NCBI RefSeq assembly: GCF_013201075.1
Contig: NZ_CP053708.1
Span: 3,415,501 to 3,479,500, forward strand
Direction of reading: 5' to 3'
DNA length: 64,000 bases
From: Lichenicola cladoniae
GTDB taxonomy: Bacteria; Pseudomonadota; Alphaproteobacteria; Acetobacterales; Acetobacteraceae
Shown here: in pieces, positions 44,487 to 53,171 of the stretch
Position numbering within the stretch: the first letter of the stretch is position 1
Layout of the letters: each line of letters opens with the position of its first letter
Made by a program: the position numbers and the translations under genes
The notes under the pieces: model-generated
Seen by the model: only the letters and a program-made list of their open reading frames with translations
The model's database searches: none
What the model was told of the DNA's origin: nothing

Positions 44487-45361
44487 TTAACGCCGCCGCT
44501 ACCCAGGCCGGTCTGCCAGAACCGCTGCAGGCACAGGAAGGTGGCGAGGACGGGCAGGATGGCGACGAGGGCGCCTGTAAGGACGAGGGTAAAGATCGCC
44601 TGCGATCCACCGCCCGCACTGGCCGCCTGATACCAGGATGCCAGGCCGACGGTGACGGGGAACAGGCTCGGGCGGCTCAGCACCACAAGCGGTAGGAAGT
44701 AGTTGTTCCAGGTTGCCACGAACGAAAGCAGAAGCACGGTCGCAGCCGCCGGAGTAATGAGTGGGAACACGATGGTGGTGAAGATCAGGAGCTCGCCGGC
44801 GCCATCCATTCGGGCAGCATCGATGAGGTCCTGTGGCACCGCCTGCTCGATATAGACCCTCATCAGGTAGACCCCGAGCGGAAAAACCAGTGATGGAAGA
44901 ATCACCGCCAGCGGCGTATCGATCAGCCCGAGTTGGCTCAGGAGCAGGAAGATCGGGATAGTCAGTGCGGTCTGTGGGATCATCACCGCGCCAAGCACCA
45001 AGGCAAATAAAGCGCGGCTGCCGATGAACCGGAACCGGGCAAACGCGTAGCCTGCAGCGCTCGAGATGAGCGTGGTGCCGATCGAAGCGGAACCCGAATA
45101 CAGTGCCGTGTTGATCAGCCAATGCAGGAAGACACCGTTCTCGAACGTAAAGACGGCATGGATGTTCGAGAAGAGCGCCATGCTGTGGCCGAACGCAAAA
45201 CCGAAGGTTCCAAACAGGTCGGACTGGGTCTTGGTCGCGGCGATGACGAGATAAGCGAGTGGCAACAGGGTGTAGAGCAGCGGCACGCAGAGGAAAGTGG
45301 TGCCGATGGCGCGGGTACGCCGGTAGGCGGCCGTTCCGGGTCTTGCGCCGACCATTCTCAT
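44483..45361 (-). CDS. Sugar ABC transporter permease (MalG-like)
   Basis: Inner-membrane subunit of the carbohydrate importer, 292 residues with about six membrane helices. The EAA loop LIDAARMDGAGELLIFTTIVFPLITPA contacts the ATPase, which is not encoded in this operon. Start and stop both overlap neighbouring genes by four bases (ATGA on each side). It pairs with the MalF-like permease upstream. Confidence 0.92.
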   Translation of the reverse strand: MRMVGARPGTAAYRRTRAIGTTFLCVPLLYTLLPLAYLVIAATKTQSDLFGTFGFAFGHSMALFSNIHAVFTFENGVFLHWLINTALYSGSASIGTTLISSAAGYAFARFRFIGSRALFALVLGAVMIPQTALTIPIFLLLSQLGLIDTPLAVILPSLVFPLGVYLMRVYIEQAVPQDLIDAARMDGAGELLIFTTIVFPLITPAAATVLLLSFVATWNNYFLPLVVLSRPSLFPVTVGLASWYQAASAGGGSQAIFTLVLTGALVAILPVLATFLCLQRFWQTGLGSGGVK

Positions 45362-46299
45362 CCGGGCTCTCCCTTATCGCGGGTCGAGAGCATGAAACCG
45401 TAGGAGATCACCGCGATCAGTGCGCCAAGCACGAAGGACACGGCCGCGGAGTAGTTGTATTGCTGGTCGGTGAAAGCCAGGGCATAGGCATAGACGTTTG
45501 GCGTGTAATGGTCGCCGATCACGCTGGGTGCAGCGGCCTTCAGAAGTTGCGGCTCATTGAACAACTGCAATGTGCCGATGATCGAAAATATTGCAGTGAG
45601 CAGAAGTGCACCTCGGATCGAGGGTACTTTCACCAGAAGCGCTGTCTGCAAGGGCGAGGCGCCGTCCATCGCGGCGGCTTCGGCAAGGTCGGCCGGCACC
45701 GCCTGCAGGGCGGAATACAAGATGACCATGTTGTAGCCGACGAACTCCCAGGTCACCACGTTGGCAAGCGAGGGAAGCATCCATCGCGACGAGAGGAAAT
45801 CGATGGTGGGCAGGCCGAGCGCGTGCGCCGCTTGCGAAAACGGCCCGAAGCTTTTCCCATACAGGTAGCCCCAGATCAACGTGGCAACCACGCTGGGAAC
45901 TGCGTAGGGAATGAAGAACGCGATCCTGAACGCACCGCGCAGCCATACGACACCGTGGTCGAGTATCAGGGCCATCGCAAGCGACAACGCCAACATCACC
46001 GGAACCTGCACGACGCCGAACAGCAGCATGTGCCAGACGCCCTCCCAGAACGCGTTGTCGCCGAACACGTCGACGTAGTTGGCGATACCACTGAAATGTC
46101 GCCCGCCGATCAGCTTGTCCTGGAACAGGCTGAGATAGAAGGCATAGCAGAGCGGCACCATCACGAATGCCGCGAACACCACGAGGAAGGGAGTGATGAA
46201 GAGGTAGGGAGCAACGGACCGACGCAACCGGTGCGGGCCCGGGCTGGACCGCTTCGCTTGGCGGTCAGACGATCGGTCCAGAGGCAGCGTCGCAGACAT
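45358..46299 (-). CDS. Sugar ABC transporter permease (MalF-like)
   Basis: Inner-membrane subunit with six membrane helices, 313 residues, including the EAA loop LAEAAAMDGASPLQTALLVKVPSI. Its gene begins two bases after the binding-protein stop codon and its stop overlaps the next permease start. No ATPase gene occurs in this locus, so it must share an ATPase encoded elsewhere, as is common for CUT1 importers (MsmK/UgpC-type). Confidence 0.92.
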   Translation of the reverse strand: MSATLPLDRSSDRQAKRSSPGPHRLRRSVAPYLFITPFLVVFAAFVMVPLCYAFYLSLFQDKLIGGRHFSGIANYVDVFGDNAFWEGVWHMLLFGVVQVPVMLALSLAMALILDHGVVWLRGAFRIAFFIPYAVPSVVATLIWGYLYGKSFGPFSQAAHALGLPTIDFLSSRWMLPSLANVVTWEFVGYNMVILYSALQAVPADLAEAAAMDGASPLQTALLVKVPSIRGALLLTAIFSIIGTLQLFNEPQLLKAAAPSVIGDHYTPNVYAYALAFTDQQYNYSAAVSFVLGALIAVISYGFMLSTRDKGEPG

Positions 46300-46300
46300 G

Positions 46301-47620
46301 TCAGCTGCTCACCCGGAAGCCCTGCTGTTTGGCGTAATGAGCGATCCGGTCCTGCAGCCGGTCGAACGCGGCTTCGAGGGTGCCTCCGCCGGACGCCGCG
46401 GCGCCGAGTTCGTTGCTCATCTGCGACATGAAGTAGTCGTTGAACGGACTCCACTGGAAGCCTGCACCGACCCGCTGCGCCGCCTCCGCGAACACCGTGT
46501 TGATCGGCTGGTTGCCGTAGAACGGATGGGGCGTCGACAGGAACTTGGTGTCGTCGAGCAGCGCCTTCTGCACCGGGAACAGGAACTGCTTGGTGGCAAA
46601 GGCGGTTCCTGGCTGCTTCTGCGCCAGCAACCACTGGATCGCCGTCGCGGCCGCCTGCTTGTTCGGGCTCGTCGAAGACACCGCAAGCGAAGACCCACCA
46701 TAATTGCCGTTGCTAGGCTTTGCGGTGTCCCATTGCGGCAGTTGTGCACACCGCCATTGCCCGGAACTGGATTGGGCAAACTGGGAGAGAAACAACGGTC
46801 CCCACGCCGCGGTCAGCCAGATCGCGTAGCGGCCGCGTGCAACCGACTGATACCAGTCGGTCACAAAGCCCGGTGCGGTATCGACCGCCTTGGCGTCGAT
46901 CAGCTTCTGCCAGTAACGGGCGAAGCGTCGCGCGACGTCGTCGTTGATCCGGATGGTAATCTTGTCGTCGTCGATCGCGAACGGACGCCATCCTGCCTGC
47001 CACAGCAGGCCGGTCGACCAGCCGCCATCGGAGAAGGTCGCGTTGCACAGGTAGCCCTCGCCGCCATCCTTGCGTATCCGGATCGCGGTTTCCGCAAACT
47101 CATCCCAGCTTTTCGGAATGGTGAATTTCTGCTTCTCCGCGATGTCCTGGCGGTAGATCTGACCCATCGGACCGCTGTCCCAAGGGAGGGCGAACACGCC
47201 GGTGTCACGCGTGACCTGCTTCCAGCTCCAATCGACGTAGGTGTTGCCTAGGCTGGCGGCGCCAAGCGGCGCAAGGTCGGCCAGGCCTTTGACCTGCATG
47301 AATGTCGCCACCATGCTCAGTTCGAGCTGGACTATATCCGGAGCCCCGGTGCCCGCCTTCAGGGCTGTGCGCAGCTTCGCGTATTCGGGCGCCGACTGAC
47401 CGGCGTTGATCACGTCAATGCGAATGTCCGGATGCGCGGCCTCGAACATGTCGAGTTCAGTACGCAGGTCCGGAACCCAGCTCCACATCGTCAGTCGTAT
47501 CGGTGCCGCCGCACTGGCCGGAGTCCAGCCGAGAATGGGTGCGGCCAACCCGGCAAGTGAAGCAGCGAGCACCTGGCGCCGGGTTGGAGATAGAAACGTA
47601 GTGTCGCGATCATTGGTCAT
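46301..47620 (-). CDS. Extracellular sugar-binding protein (family 1), Tat-exported
   Basis: Captures a sugar for the two permeases downstream; 439 residues. A twin-arginine leader (SPTRRQVLAASLAGLAAPILG) and the family-1 fold are visible: TMWSWVPDLRTELDMFEAAHPDI, GTGAPDIVQLELSMV, and FALPWDSGPMGQIYR. The start ATG lies 45 bases after the LacI stop, placing it second in the operon. Because the last gene is a beta-galactosidase, a galactoside is the likely ligand; this is inferred. Confidence 0.91.
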   Translation of the reverse strand: MTNDRDTTFLSPTRRQVLAASLAGLAAPILGWTPASAAAPIRLTMWSWVPDLRTELDMFEAAHPDIRIDVINAGQSAPEYAKLRTALKAGTGAPDIVQLELSMVATFMQVKGLADLAPLGAASLGNTYVDWSWKQVTRDTGVFALPWDSGPMGQIYRQDIAEKQKFTIPKSWDEFAETAIRIRKDGGEGYLCNATFSDGGWSTGLLWQAGWRPFAIDDDKITIRINDDVARRFARYWQKLIDAKAVDTAPGFVTDWYQSVARGRYAIWLTAAWGPLFLSQFAQSSSGQWRCAQLPQWDTAKPSNGNYGGSSLAVSSTSPNKQAAATAIQWLLAQKQPGTAFATKQFLFPVQKALLDDTKFLSTPHPFYGNQPINTVFAEAAQRVGAGFQWSPFNDYFMSQMSNELGAAASGGGTLEAAFDRLQDRIAHYAKQQGFRVSS

Positions 47621-47665
47621 CGTGGTGCGTTTCCCTGTTTATATTTTCTCGTTATCCACAAATCG

Positions 47666-48703
47666 TCAGCGCGCTGGCGGCCCGGTGCTGGCACGCCGGA
47701 CCAGGGCCGGCGTGCCGACGACACGCAGCGCCGATGCCGGGACCGTTGCCGGATCGTCGATCAGGTCGAGCAGGAGATTGACGGAACCGTCCGCGAGCGA
47801 TGCTGTGGCGATATCGATCGTCGTCAGTGCCGGGCGAACCTGGGCAGACATCCAGATACCGGTCAGGCCGATCACCGACAGTGAGTCTGGCACGCGTATC
47901 TGACGTTCAGCCGCCGCCTGCAGAGCACCGATTGCCAGCAGATCGTTGGTGGCGGCGATCGCGGTGACGGTGGGATCTAGGTCGAGAAGCCTGTTTGTCG
48001 CCAGACGCCCGCCCTCGATGCTGTCGGACCCGATCTGCAGGCGTGGCGACGGCACCGTGACATCGTAAGCGGCGAGGCTTTTGCGGAGGCCCGCGAGGCG
48101 CGCATGATGCGCAACATCACCGACGATCTCCGGGTGTTCGGAGCCGGCCACGATGCCGATGCGACGATGGCCCAGTTCGGCGAGATGCGCTCCGGCGAGC
48201 TGACCGGCCTTGTGAAAGTCGACGGTTACGCAGGGCACCGTCGGATACATGTCGGTCTCCTCCCAGGTCGACAGCACAACCGGAACGCCGGCGGGGAGCA
48301 TCGCCAGCAGGCTCTGCTTGCCGAGGTCGCTGCCCAGCACGATCAGTCCCTCTGCAAGTCTTCCAGCCACTGCGTTGAGGTAGGCGGTATCAAGGGAACC
48401 CTCCGGCGTCGCCGCATTGCAGATCAGCAGGAAGTGCTCGCGTCTGCGTGCAGCCCGCTCAGCGGCGAAGGCGAACTCCGAGTAGAACGGATTGAGGATG
48501 TTGGTAAAAAACACGGCAATAGTCGGTGAGCGGCGTTCCGCCAGGGCACGGGCGACCAGGTTAGGCCGGTAGCCGAGGTCGCGCGCAACCTGCTGTACCT
48601 TGGCGATGGTTGCGGCGCTGGCCGCTCCCCGTTGACGCAGCACATTCGACACTGTGGCACCGGACACGCCGGCTAGCTTTGCAACGTCCTCGAGAGTGGG
48701 CAT
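47666..48703 (-). CDS. LacI-family regulator of the galactoside operon
   Basis: Repressor of 345 residues with a LacI helix-turn-helix (TLEDVAKLAGVSGATVSNVL, residues 3-22), hinge, and ligand domain (AVFFTNILNPFYSEFAFAAE). It is the first gene of the operon with the binding protein, permeases and GH42 enzyme. A 12-bp palindrome, TTAAGCGCTTAA, lies 31 bases before its start, so the whole operon is probably autoregulated. The inducer is likely the sugar or its product. Confidence 0.93.
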   Translation of the reverse strand: MPTLEDVAKLAGVSGATVSNVLRQRGAASAATIAKVQQVARDLGYRPNLVARALAERRSPTIAVFFTNILNPFYSEFAFAAERAARRREHFLLICNAATPEGSLDTAYLNAVAGRLAEGLIVLGSDLGKQSLLAMLPAGVPVVLSTWEETDMYPTVPCVTVDFHKAGQLAGAHLAELGHRRIGIVAGSEHPEIVGDVAHHARLAGLRKSLAAYDVTVPSPRLQIGSDSIEGGRLATNRLLDLDPTVTAIAATNDLLAIGALQAAAERQIRVPDSLSVIGLTGIWMSAQVRPALTTIDIATASLADGSVNLLLDLIDDPATVPASALRVVGTPALVRRASTGPPAR

Positions 48704-49021
48704 CGCCGATCCCCCTGCCGCAGCTCACTTTTAGTTAAGCGCTTAATCTTGTTAGGACCCTCGGTGTTCTGTGTCAAGTGTTTGCGCCGAGGCGGATCGG
48801 AAGATCCTAGGCACGCTCACGCAGCGGCTACGATTGGCACAAACCGGCTGGCCAATCTGGCGTGCTCTCGACCGTCGCCACCCCTTCCCAAGATGGCCGG
48901 ATGCTTGGAGATGCAGCGCTACCCGATATCAGGGCGGGCGCATGCTCGTCGGAGCGATTCTACATGCGCTGTTGCAACAAAGCGGCTTGCGTTCGACTGA
49001 TGGCATCGCAACCATGCTGCC
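48704..49021. other. 318-base divergent gap before the M1 peptidase gene
   Basis: Contains the LacI operator near its left end. The rest (about 48760-49021) shows no recognisable gene; the frames that cross it have no ribosome-binding site or family feature. The promoter of the peptidase gene must lie here but was not identified. Confidence 0.6.
48735..48746. promoter_or_regulatory. LacI-type operator at the head of the galactoside operon
   Basis: Perfect palindrome TTAAGCGCTTAA with the central CG typical of LacI-family operators. It lies between positions where the promoter and start of the regulator gene must be. AT-rich flanks (TTTTAG, TCTTG) stand out from the GC-rich genome. Confidence 0.75.
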
Positions 49022-51061
49022 ATGCGTCTCATCCAGCTCGCCCTTCTCCCCGCCCTTCTCTGTTCCACCGCCTGGACCACCACCGCCGCTTTCGCCGAGC
49101 CCTCGGGGCCGCCGGCGATCGCTCCGGTCCCGCATGACGATCCGGCGGCTCCGGATCCGGCGGTGATCTTCGCGCCGTTCGAGAAGGGCAACCAGCCGAA
49201 CGCTACCCGGTCCGGCAGCGGCCTGCCCGGGCCCGGCTATTGGCAGAACCGCGCCGACTACACGATCGCCGCCTCGATCGAGACCGGGCCGCACGTACTG
49301 CACGGCAGCGAAACGATCGCGTACACCAACAACAGCTCCGATCCGCTCGACGTGCTGTGGGTGCAGCTCGACCAGAACATCTATCGCGCCGACGCACGTG
49401 CAAGATTCTCGTCGCGTTATTTCAACGGACACACCACCGACGGCGACGTCATAGAGTCAGTCAGCGTCGAACCCGCGAAAGGCGGCATGCCGGTCCCGGT
49501 TCCGTTCCTGATCTCGGACACGCGGATGCAGGTGCGCCTGCCGGCCAGCCTCGCGCCGCACGGCGGACGCCTGCGGCTGCACATCGCCTGGCATCATACG
49601 GTGCCGGGCAGCTGGGGCGGACGGACGGCGGTGACGCCGACCAGCAATGGCGACATCTACGAGATGGGCCAATGGTTTCCGCGCATGGCAGTCTATGACG
49701 ACCTGCGCGGCTGGGATACCTCGCCCTATCTCGGGCAGGAATTCTATCTCGAATACGGCGACATCGATTACAGCGTGACGGTGCCGTGGAACTTCATCGT
49801 CCAAGGGTCGGGCGCGCTGCTCAACCCGGGGCAGGTACTGACCGCGACCGAGCGGGCACGCCTGGCACAGGCGGCCACCAGCGACCGCACGGTGATGATC
49901 CGCAGTCCCGCCGAGGTGACCGATCCGGCCAGCCGCCCGACCCGGTCGGGGAGCCAGACCTGGCACTTCCGCATGCAGAACACCCGCGACGTCGCCTTCG
50001 CGGCATCGGCCGCCTTCGCCTGGGACGCCGCGCGCCTGAACCTGCCGCCGGTGTCCCCGGCTCCGGGCGCCAAGCCGATCCCCCGGCTGGCCATGTCGAT
50101 CTATCCGGTGGAGGCCGCCGCCAACTGGACGCGCTCGACCGAATACGTGAAGCACGCGATCGAGTATTTCTCCCGGCAATGGTACCCCTTCCCCTGGCCG
50201 AACGCGATCAACCTCGCCGGGCATGGCGCCGGGATGGAATATCCCGGCATGGCGTTCGACGGGATCAAGGACCATGGCAAGGAGCTGTTCTGGATCACCA
50301 CCCATGAACTCGGCCATAACTGGTTCCCGATGATCGTCGGCTCCAACGAGCGCCGGGATGCTTTCATGGACGAGGGCTTCAACACCTTCATCGACGTCTA
50401 TGCCTCGGACCATTTCAATCACGGCGAATATGCCCCGAAGCGCGATCCGGAATACGCCCCGGGCGGCGGCAACCCGGCCGACGAGATCATCCCTTGGCTG
50501 AAGGACCCGAAGGCGCCGACGCTGCTGGAACCGCCCGACCTCGTGGTCGAGACGTACCGGCACCCGATCACCTACTTCAAGGGATCGCTCGGGCTGGTGC
50601 TGCTTCGCGAGCAGATCCTGGGACCGGACCGGTTCGATCCGGCGTTTCGTCGCTACATCGCAGCGTGGGCCTACAAGCATCCCACCCCGTATGATTTCTT
50701 CCGGTTCATGAGCAGCGAAGGCGGCGAGAACCTGTCCTGGTGGTGGCGTGGTTGGTACGAACACAACTGGACGCTCGACATGGGAATTACCGGAACGTCG
50801 TATCCCGACAACGACCCGGATCACGGCGTGACGATCGCCCTGCACAACAAGGGCTGGCTGCTGATGCCGGCCACGTTGCTGGTCACGTCCGCCGACGGCA
50901 CCGCCACGCGCGCGACGGTTCCGGTCGAGGCCTGGATGCAGGGCAACAAGACCAGCATCACCCTGCCGACACATGGTGCGATCCGTTCGGTCGTGCTGGA
51001 CCCGGATTTGAAACTTCCCGATACCGACAGGAGCGATAATATTTTCGATCCTAAGCCGTAG
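49022..51061 (+). CDS. Secreted M1-family metallopeptidase
   Basis: Zinc aminopeptidase-like protein of 679 residues with a signal peptide (MRLIQLALLPALLCSTAWTT..AFA). The zinc motif HELGHNWFP and downstream Glu (MDEGFNTF) are present. The substrate-anchoring loop reads GAGMEYPG in place of GAMEN. The C-terminal domain ends with a beta-rich stretch. Family members digest peptides in the periplasm or outside. It stands alone and converges on the histidine kinase gene. Confidence 0.9.
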   Translation: MRLIQLALLPALLCSTAWTTTAAFAEPSGPPAIAPVPHDDPAAPDPAVIFAPFEKGNQPNATRSGSGLPGPGYWQNRADYTIAASIETGPHVLHGSETIAYTNNSSDPLDVLWVQLDQNIYRADARARFSSRYFNGHTTDGDVIESVSVEPAKGGMPVPVPFLISDTRMQVRLPASLAPHGGRLRLHIAWHHTVPGSWGGRTAVTPTSNGDIYEMGQWFPRMAVYDDLRGWDTSPYLGQEFYLEYGDIDYSVTVPWNFIVQGSGALLNPGQVLTATERARLAQAATSDRTVMIRSPAEVTDPASRPTRSGSQTWHFRMQNTRDVAFAASAAFAWDAARLNLPPVSPAPGAKPIPRLAMSIYPVEAAANWTRSTEYVKHAIEYFSRQWYPFPWPNAINLAGHGAGMEYPGMAFDGIKDHGKELFWITTHELGHNWFPMIVGSNERRDAFMDEGFNTFIDVYASDHFNHGEYAPKRDPEYAPGGGNPADEIIPWLKDPKAPTLLEPPDLVVETYRHPITYFKGSLGLVLLREQILGPDRFDPAFRRYIAAWAYKHPTPYDFFRFMSSEGGENLSWWWRGWYEHNWTLDMGITGTSYPDNDPDHGVTIALHNKGWLLMPATLLVTSADGTATRATVPVEAWMQGNKTSITLPTHGAIRSVVLDPDLKLPDTDRSDNIFDPKP

Positions 51062-51088
51062 CCGGGATATCGAAACACGGGGGCCGAG

Positions 51089-51111
51089 GCGTCCCGTGCG
51101 GGGTGGGACGC
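51089..51111. terminator. Possible hairpin between the convergent peptidase and kinase genes
   Basis: Seven-base GC stem (GCGTCCC with its complement) and a 9-base loop. No T-tract on either strand, so it is a weak terminator candidate. Confidence 0.4.
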
Positions 51112-51141
51112 GTTACGAGGCGCACCCGGCCGATCGGCGGT

Positions 51142-53169
51142 TTAGGGCGCGCTTCCCAGCACCACGCGAAGTTTCTGTGCCAGCTCGTCCCGGCGATAGG
51201 GCTTGCTCAGTATCGGAAGGCTCCGGCCGACCAGCTGGCTGGCGCCGCTCTCGCCCGCATAGCCGGAGGTCAGCAGCACCTTCAGGCCGGGCCGTAGGCG
51301 CTGCGCCTCGATCGCCAACTGGGCACCGTTCATGCTGCCGGGCATGACCACGTCGGAGAACAGCAGGTCGATCCGTGCCTGCCCGGCCAGGTGTTCCAGC
51401 GCCTCGTGCGCATTGCGCGACACCATGACGGTATAGCGCAGCTCCTCGAGGCTCTCGACCGCCATGTCCAGCACCTGCTCGTCATCCTCGACCAGCAGCA
51501 CCGTTTCCTCGCTGGCCTGACGCAACGGCATGAGGGTCGACGGGGCGGGCTTCGCCTCAGGCGCGGTCTCTCCCGAACGCGGCAGATAAAGGCGCACGAT
51601 GGTCCCTGCCCCAACTTCGGATTCGATCGCCACGTCGCCACCGGCGCTTCGCATGAAGCCATAGACCTGGCTGAGGCCGAGACCGGAGCCCTTGCCGATT
51701 TCCTTGGTGGTGAAAAACGGCTCGAAGGCCCGTGCCAGGGTCTTCGCATCCAGGCCCGAGCCTGTATCGGACACCGACACGACCACATACGAGCCCGCAG
51801 CCAGCTTCCGGTCGAATGCCGCTGCCGGGCCGAGCTCGATATTATGGCAGGCAAGCCTGATGGCCCCGCCATTGCCGCCGGCACCCTGGATCGCGTCACG
51901 CGCGTTGACGATGAGGTTCAGCACGGCCGACTCGAACTGGGCCGGATCGACCCGTACCGGATAGACGTCGGGGTCGAGGTCGAACCCGAGTACGACCGCC
52001 TCGCCGACCGCGTGCTGGGCCAGCTCCTGAAAGCCGCGCAGCAGGCGGCTCGGATCCAGTGTTTCCGGCTGCAGCATCTGGCGGCGGGAATAGGCCAGAA
52101 GTTGCTGGGTCAGTTGCTCCCCGCGGCGCGCCGCGGTCATCGCGGCTTCGGCCAGGCGAACCACGCGGTCAGTCCGTTCAGGTTTGCGGATGACCATGTC
52201 CAGGCCACCGACAATCACCGTCAGCAGGTTGTTGAAATCGTGCGCGACACCACCGGTCAGCTGCCCGATCGCCTCCATTTTCTGCGCCTGATGCAGCGCA
52301 TCCTCGGTCTGCCGACGTTCCGTCGTATCCATGACGACCCCGGCCATCCTGACCGGTCGCAGAAGATCGTCGTACTCGACACGACCTTTGGCAACCACCC
52401 AGCGGATGCTGTCATCGTGGCGCCTGATCCGGCACTCGACATCGAGCCGTCCGGTAACGACCGCCTGGTCGAACGACGCCGCCACGGCATCGCGGTCTTC
52501 CTCGATTACGACTGCGAGAAACAGGTTGCGGCCCCATGACGGGCGCTGCTCGGCGAAGCCGAAAATCCGGTCGTGCTGTCCCGAATGTCGCGACATGTCG
52601 CTCAGCAGGTCCAGGTCCCACGAGCCCATCCCGGCCGAATCCAGCGCGAAGGCCAGGGTTTCGCGCGCGGCCTCGAGTTCGCGGGTGCGCTCGTGGACGC
52701 GTTGCTCGAGCGTCTCGTTCAGCAGGCGAAGCTCGGTCTCCCGGCGATCTCGTTCCAGCAGCAGGCCTCGGGCCTGGTATTGCCGGCGTCGTGCCCGAAG
52801 TGCGGAGTCCGCAGCACTGAGCAGGGTTTCCGCGTTGATCGGGCGCTCCAGCAGCACCACGTTGCCGAGCCGTTCCAGAAGGTGGGAGGCGGGCTTCGAT
52901 CGTCGTGCGCTCTGCCGGGTGGCGAGCACGATGATCGGCAGGTCGGACCATGGCGGCTGCGCGTCCACCCACTCCAGCAGCGAGCGCAGATCGGTCTCGG
53001 CCAACGCTTCCTCGGTGACGACGACACCACCGACATCGCCATCGAGGCAGACACGCAACGCTGCAAGCCCGTCGCACACCTGGCACACGATGCTGCTGCG
53101 GCCTAGGACCTGAGCGATGATCGTCGCGTCGCGTCCGCGTGGGGCGAGAACGAGAAACCGCTCGACCAT
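51142..53169 (-). CDS. Hybrid histidine kinase with degenerate N-terminal receiver
   Basis: 675-residue soluble sensor. Residues 1-125 form a receiver-like domain lacking the phosphoacceptor Asp (VVVTEEAL in its place) and with Arg109 instead of the signalling Lys (LLERP). A coiled coil follows at about 130-170, then a PAS domain (about 172-295, AGMGSWDLDL), HisKA with His310 in GGVAHDFNNLL, the ATPase domain (N-box VLNLIVNARDAI, G-boxes DTGSGL and GKGSGLGLS), and a C-terminal receiver with Asp606 and Lys656. No membrane helix, so it senses an internal signal. It starts two bases after the KaiC-like stop. Confidence 0.92.
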   Translation of the reverse strand: MVERFLVLAPRGRDATIIAQVLGRSSIVCQVCDGLAALRVCLDGDVGGVVVTEEALAETDLRSLLEWVDAQPPWSDLPIIVLATRQSARRSKPASHLLERLGNVVLLERPINAETLLSAADSALRARRRQYQARGLLLERDRRETELRLLNETLEQRVHERTRELEAARETLAFALDSAGMGSWDLDLLSDMSRHSGQHDRIFGFAEQRPSWGRNLFLAVVIEEDRDAVAASFDQAVVTGRLDVECRIRRHDDSIRWVVAKGRVEYDDLLRPVRMAGVVMDTTERRQTEDALHQAQKMEAIGQLTGGVAHDFNNLLTVIVGGLDMVIRKPERTDRVVRLAEAAMTAARRGEQLTQQLLAYSRRQMLQPETLDPSRLLRGFQELAQHAVGEAVVLGFDLDPDVYPVRVDPAQFESAVLNLIVNARDAIQGAGGNGGAIRLACHNIELGPAAAFDRKLAAGSYVVVSVSDTGSGLDAKTLARAFEPFFTTKEIGKGSGLGLSQVYGFMRSAGGDVAIESEVGAGTIVRLYLPRSGETAPEAKPAPSTLMPLRQASEETVLLVEDDEQVLDMAVESLEELRYTVMVSRNAHEALEHLAGQARIDLLFSDVVMPGSMNGAQLAIEAQRLRPGLKVLLTSGYAGESGASQLVGRSLPILSKPYRRDELAQKLRVVLGSAP

Positions 53170-53171
53170 CG

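Noticed and set aside
48960-48990. TGTTGCAACAAAGC stretch resembling the end of an insertion sequence
   Set aside because: No matching inverted end, target duplication or transposase reading frame in the vicinity.
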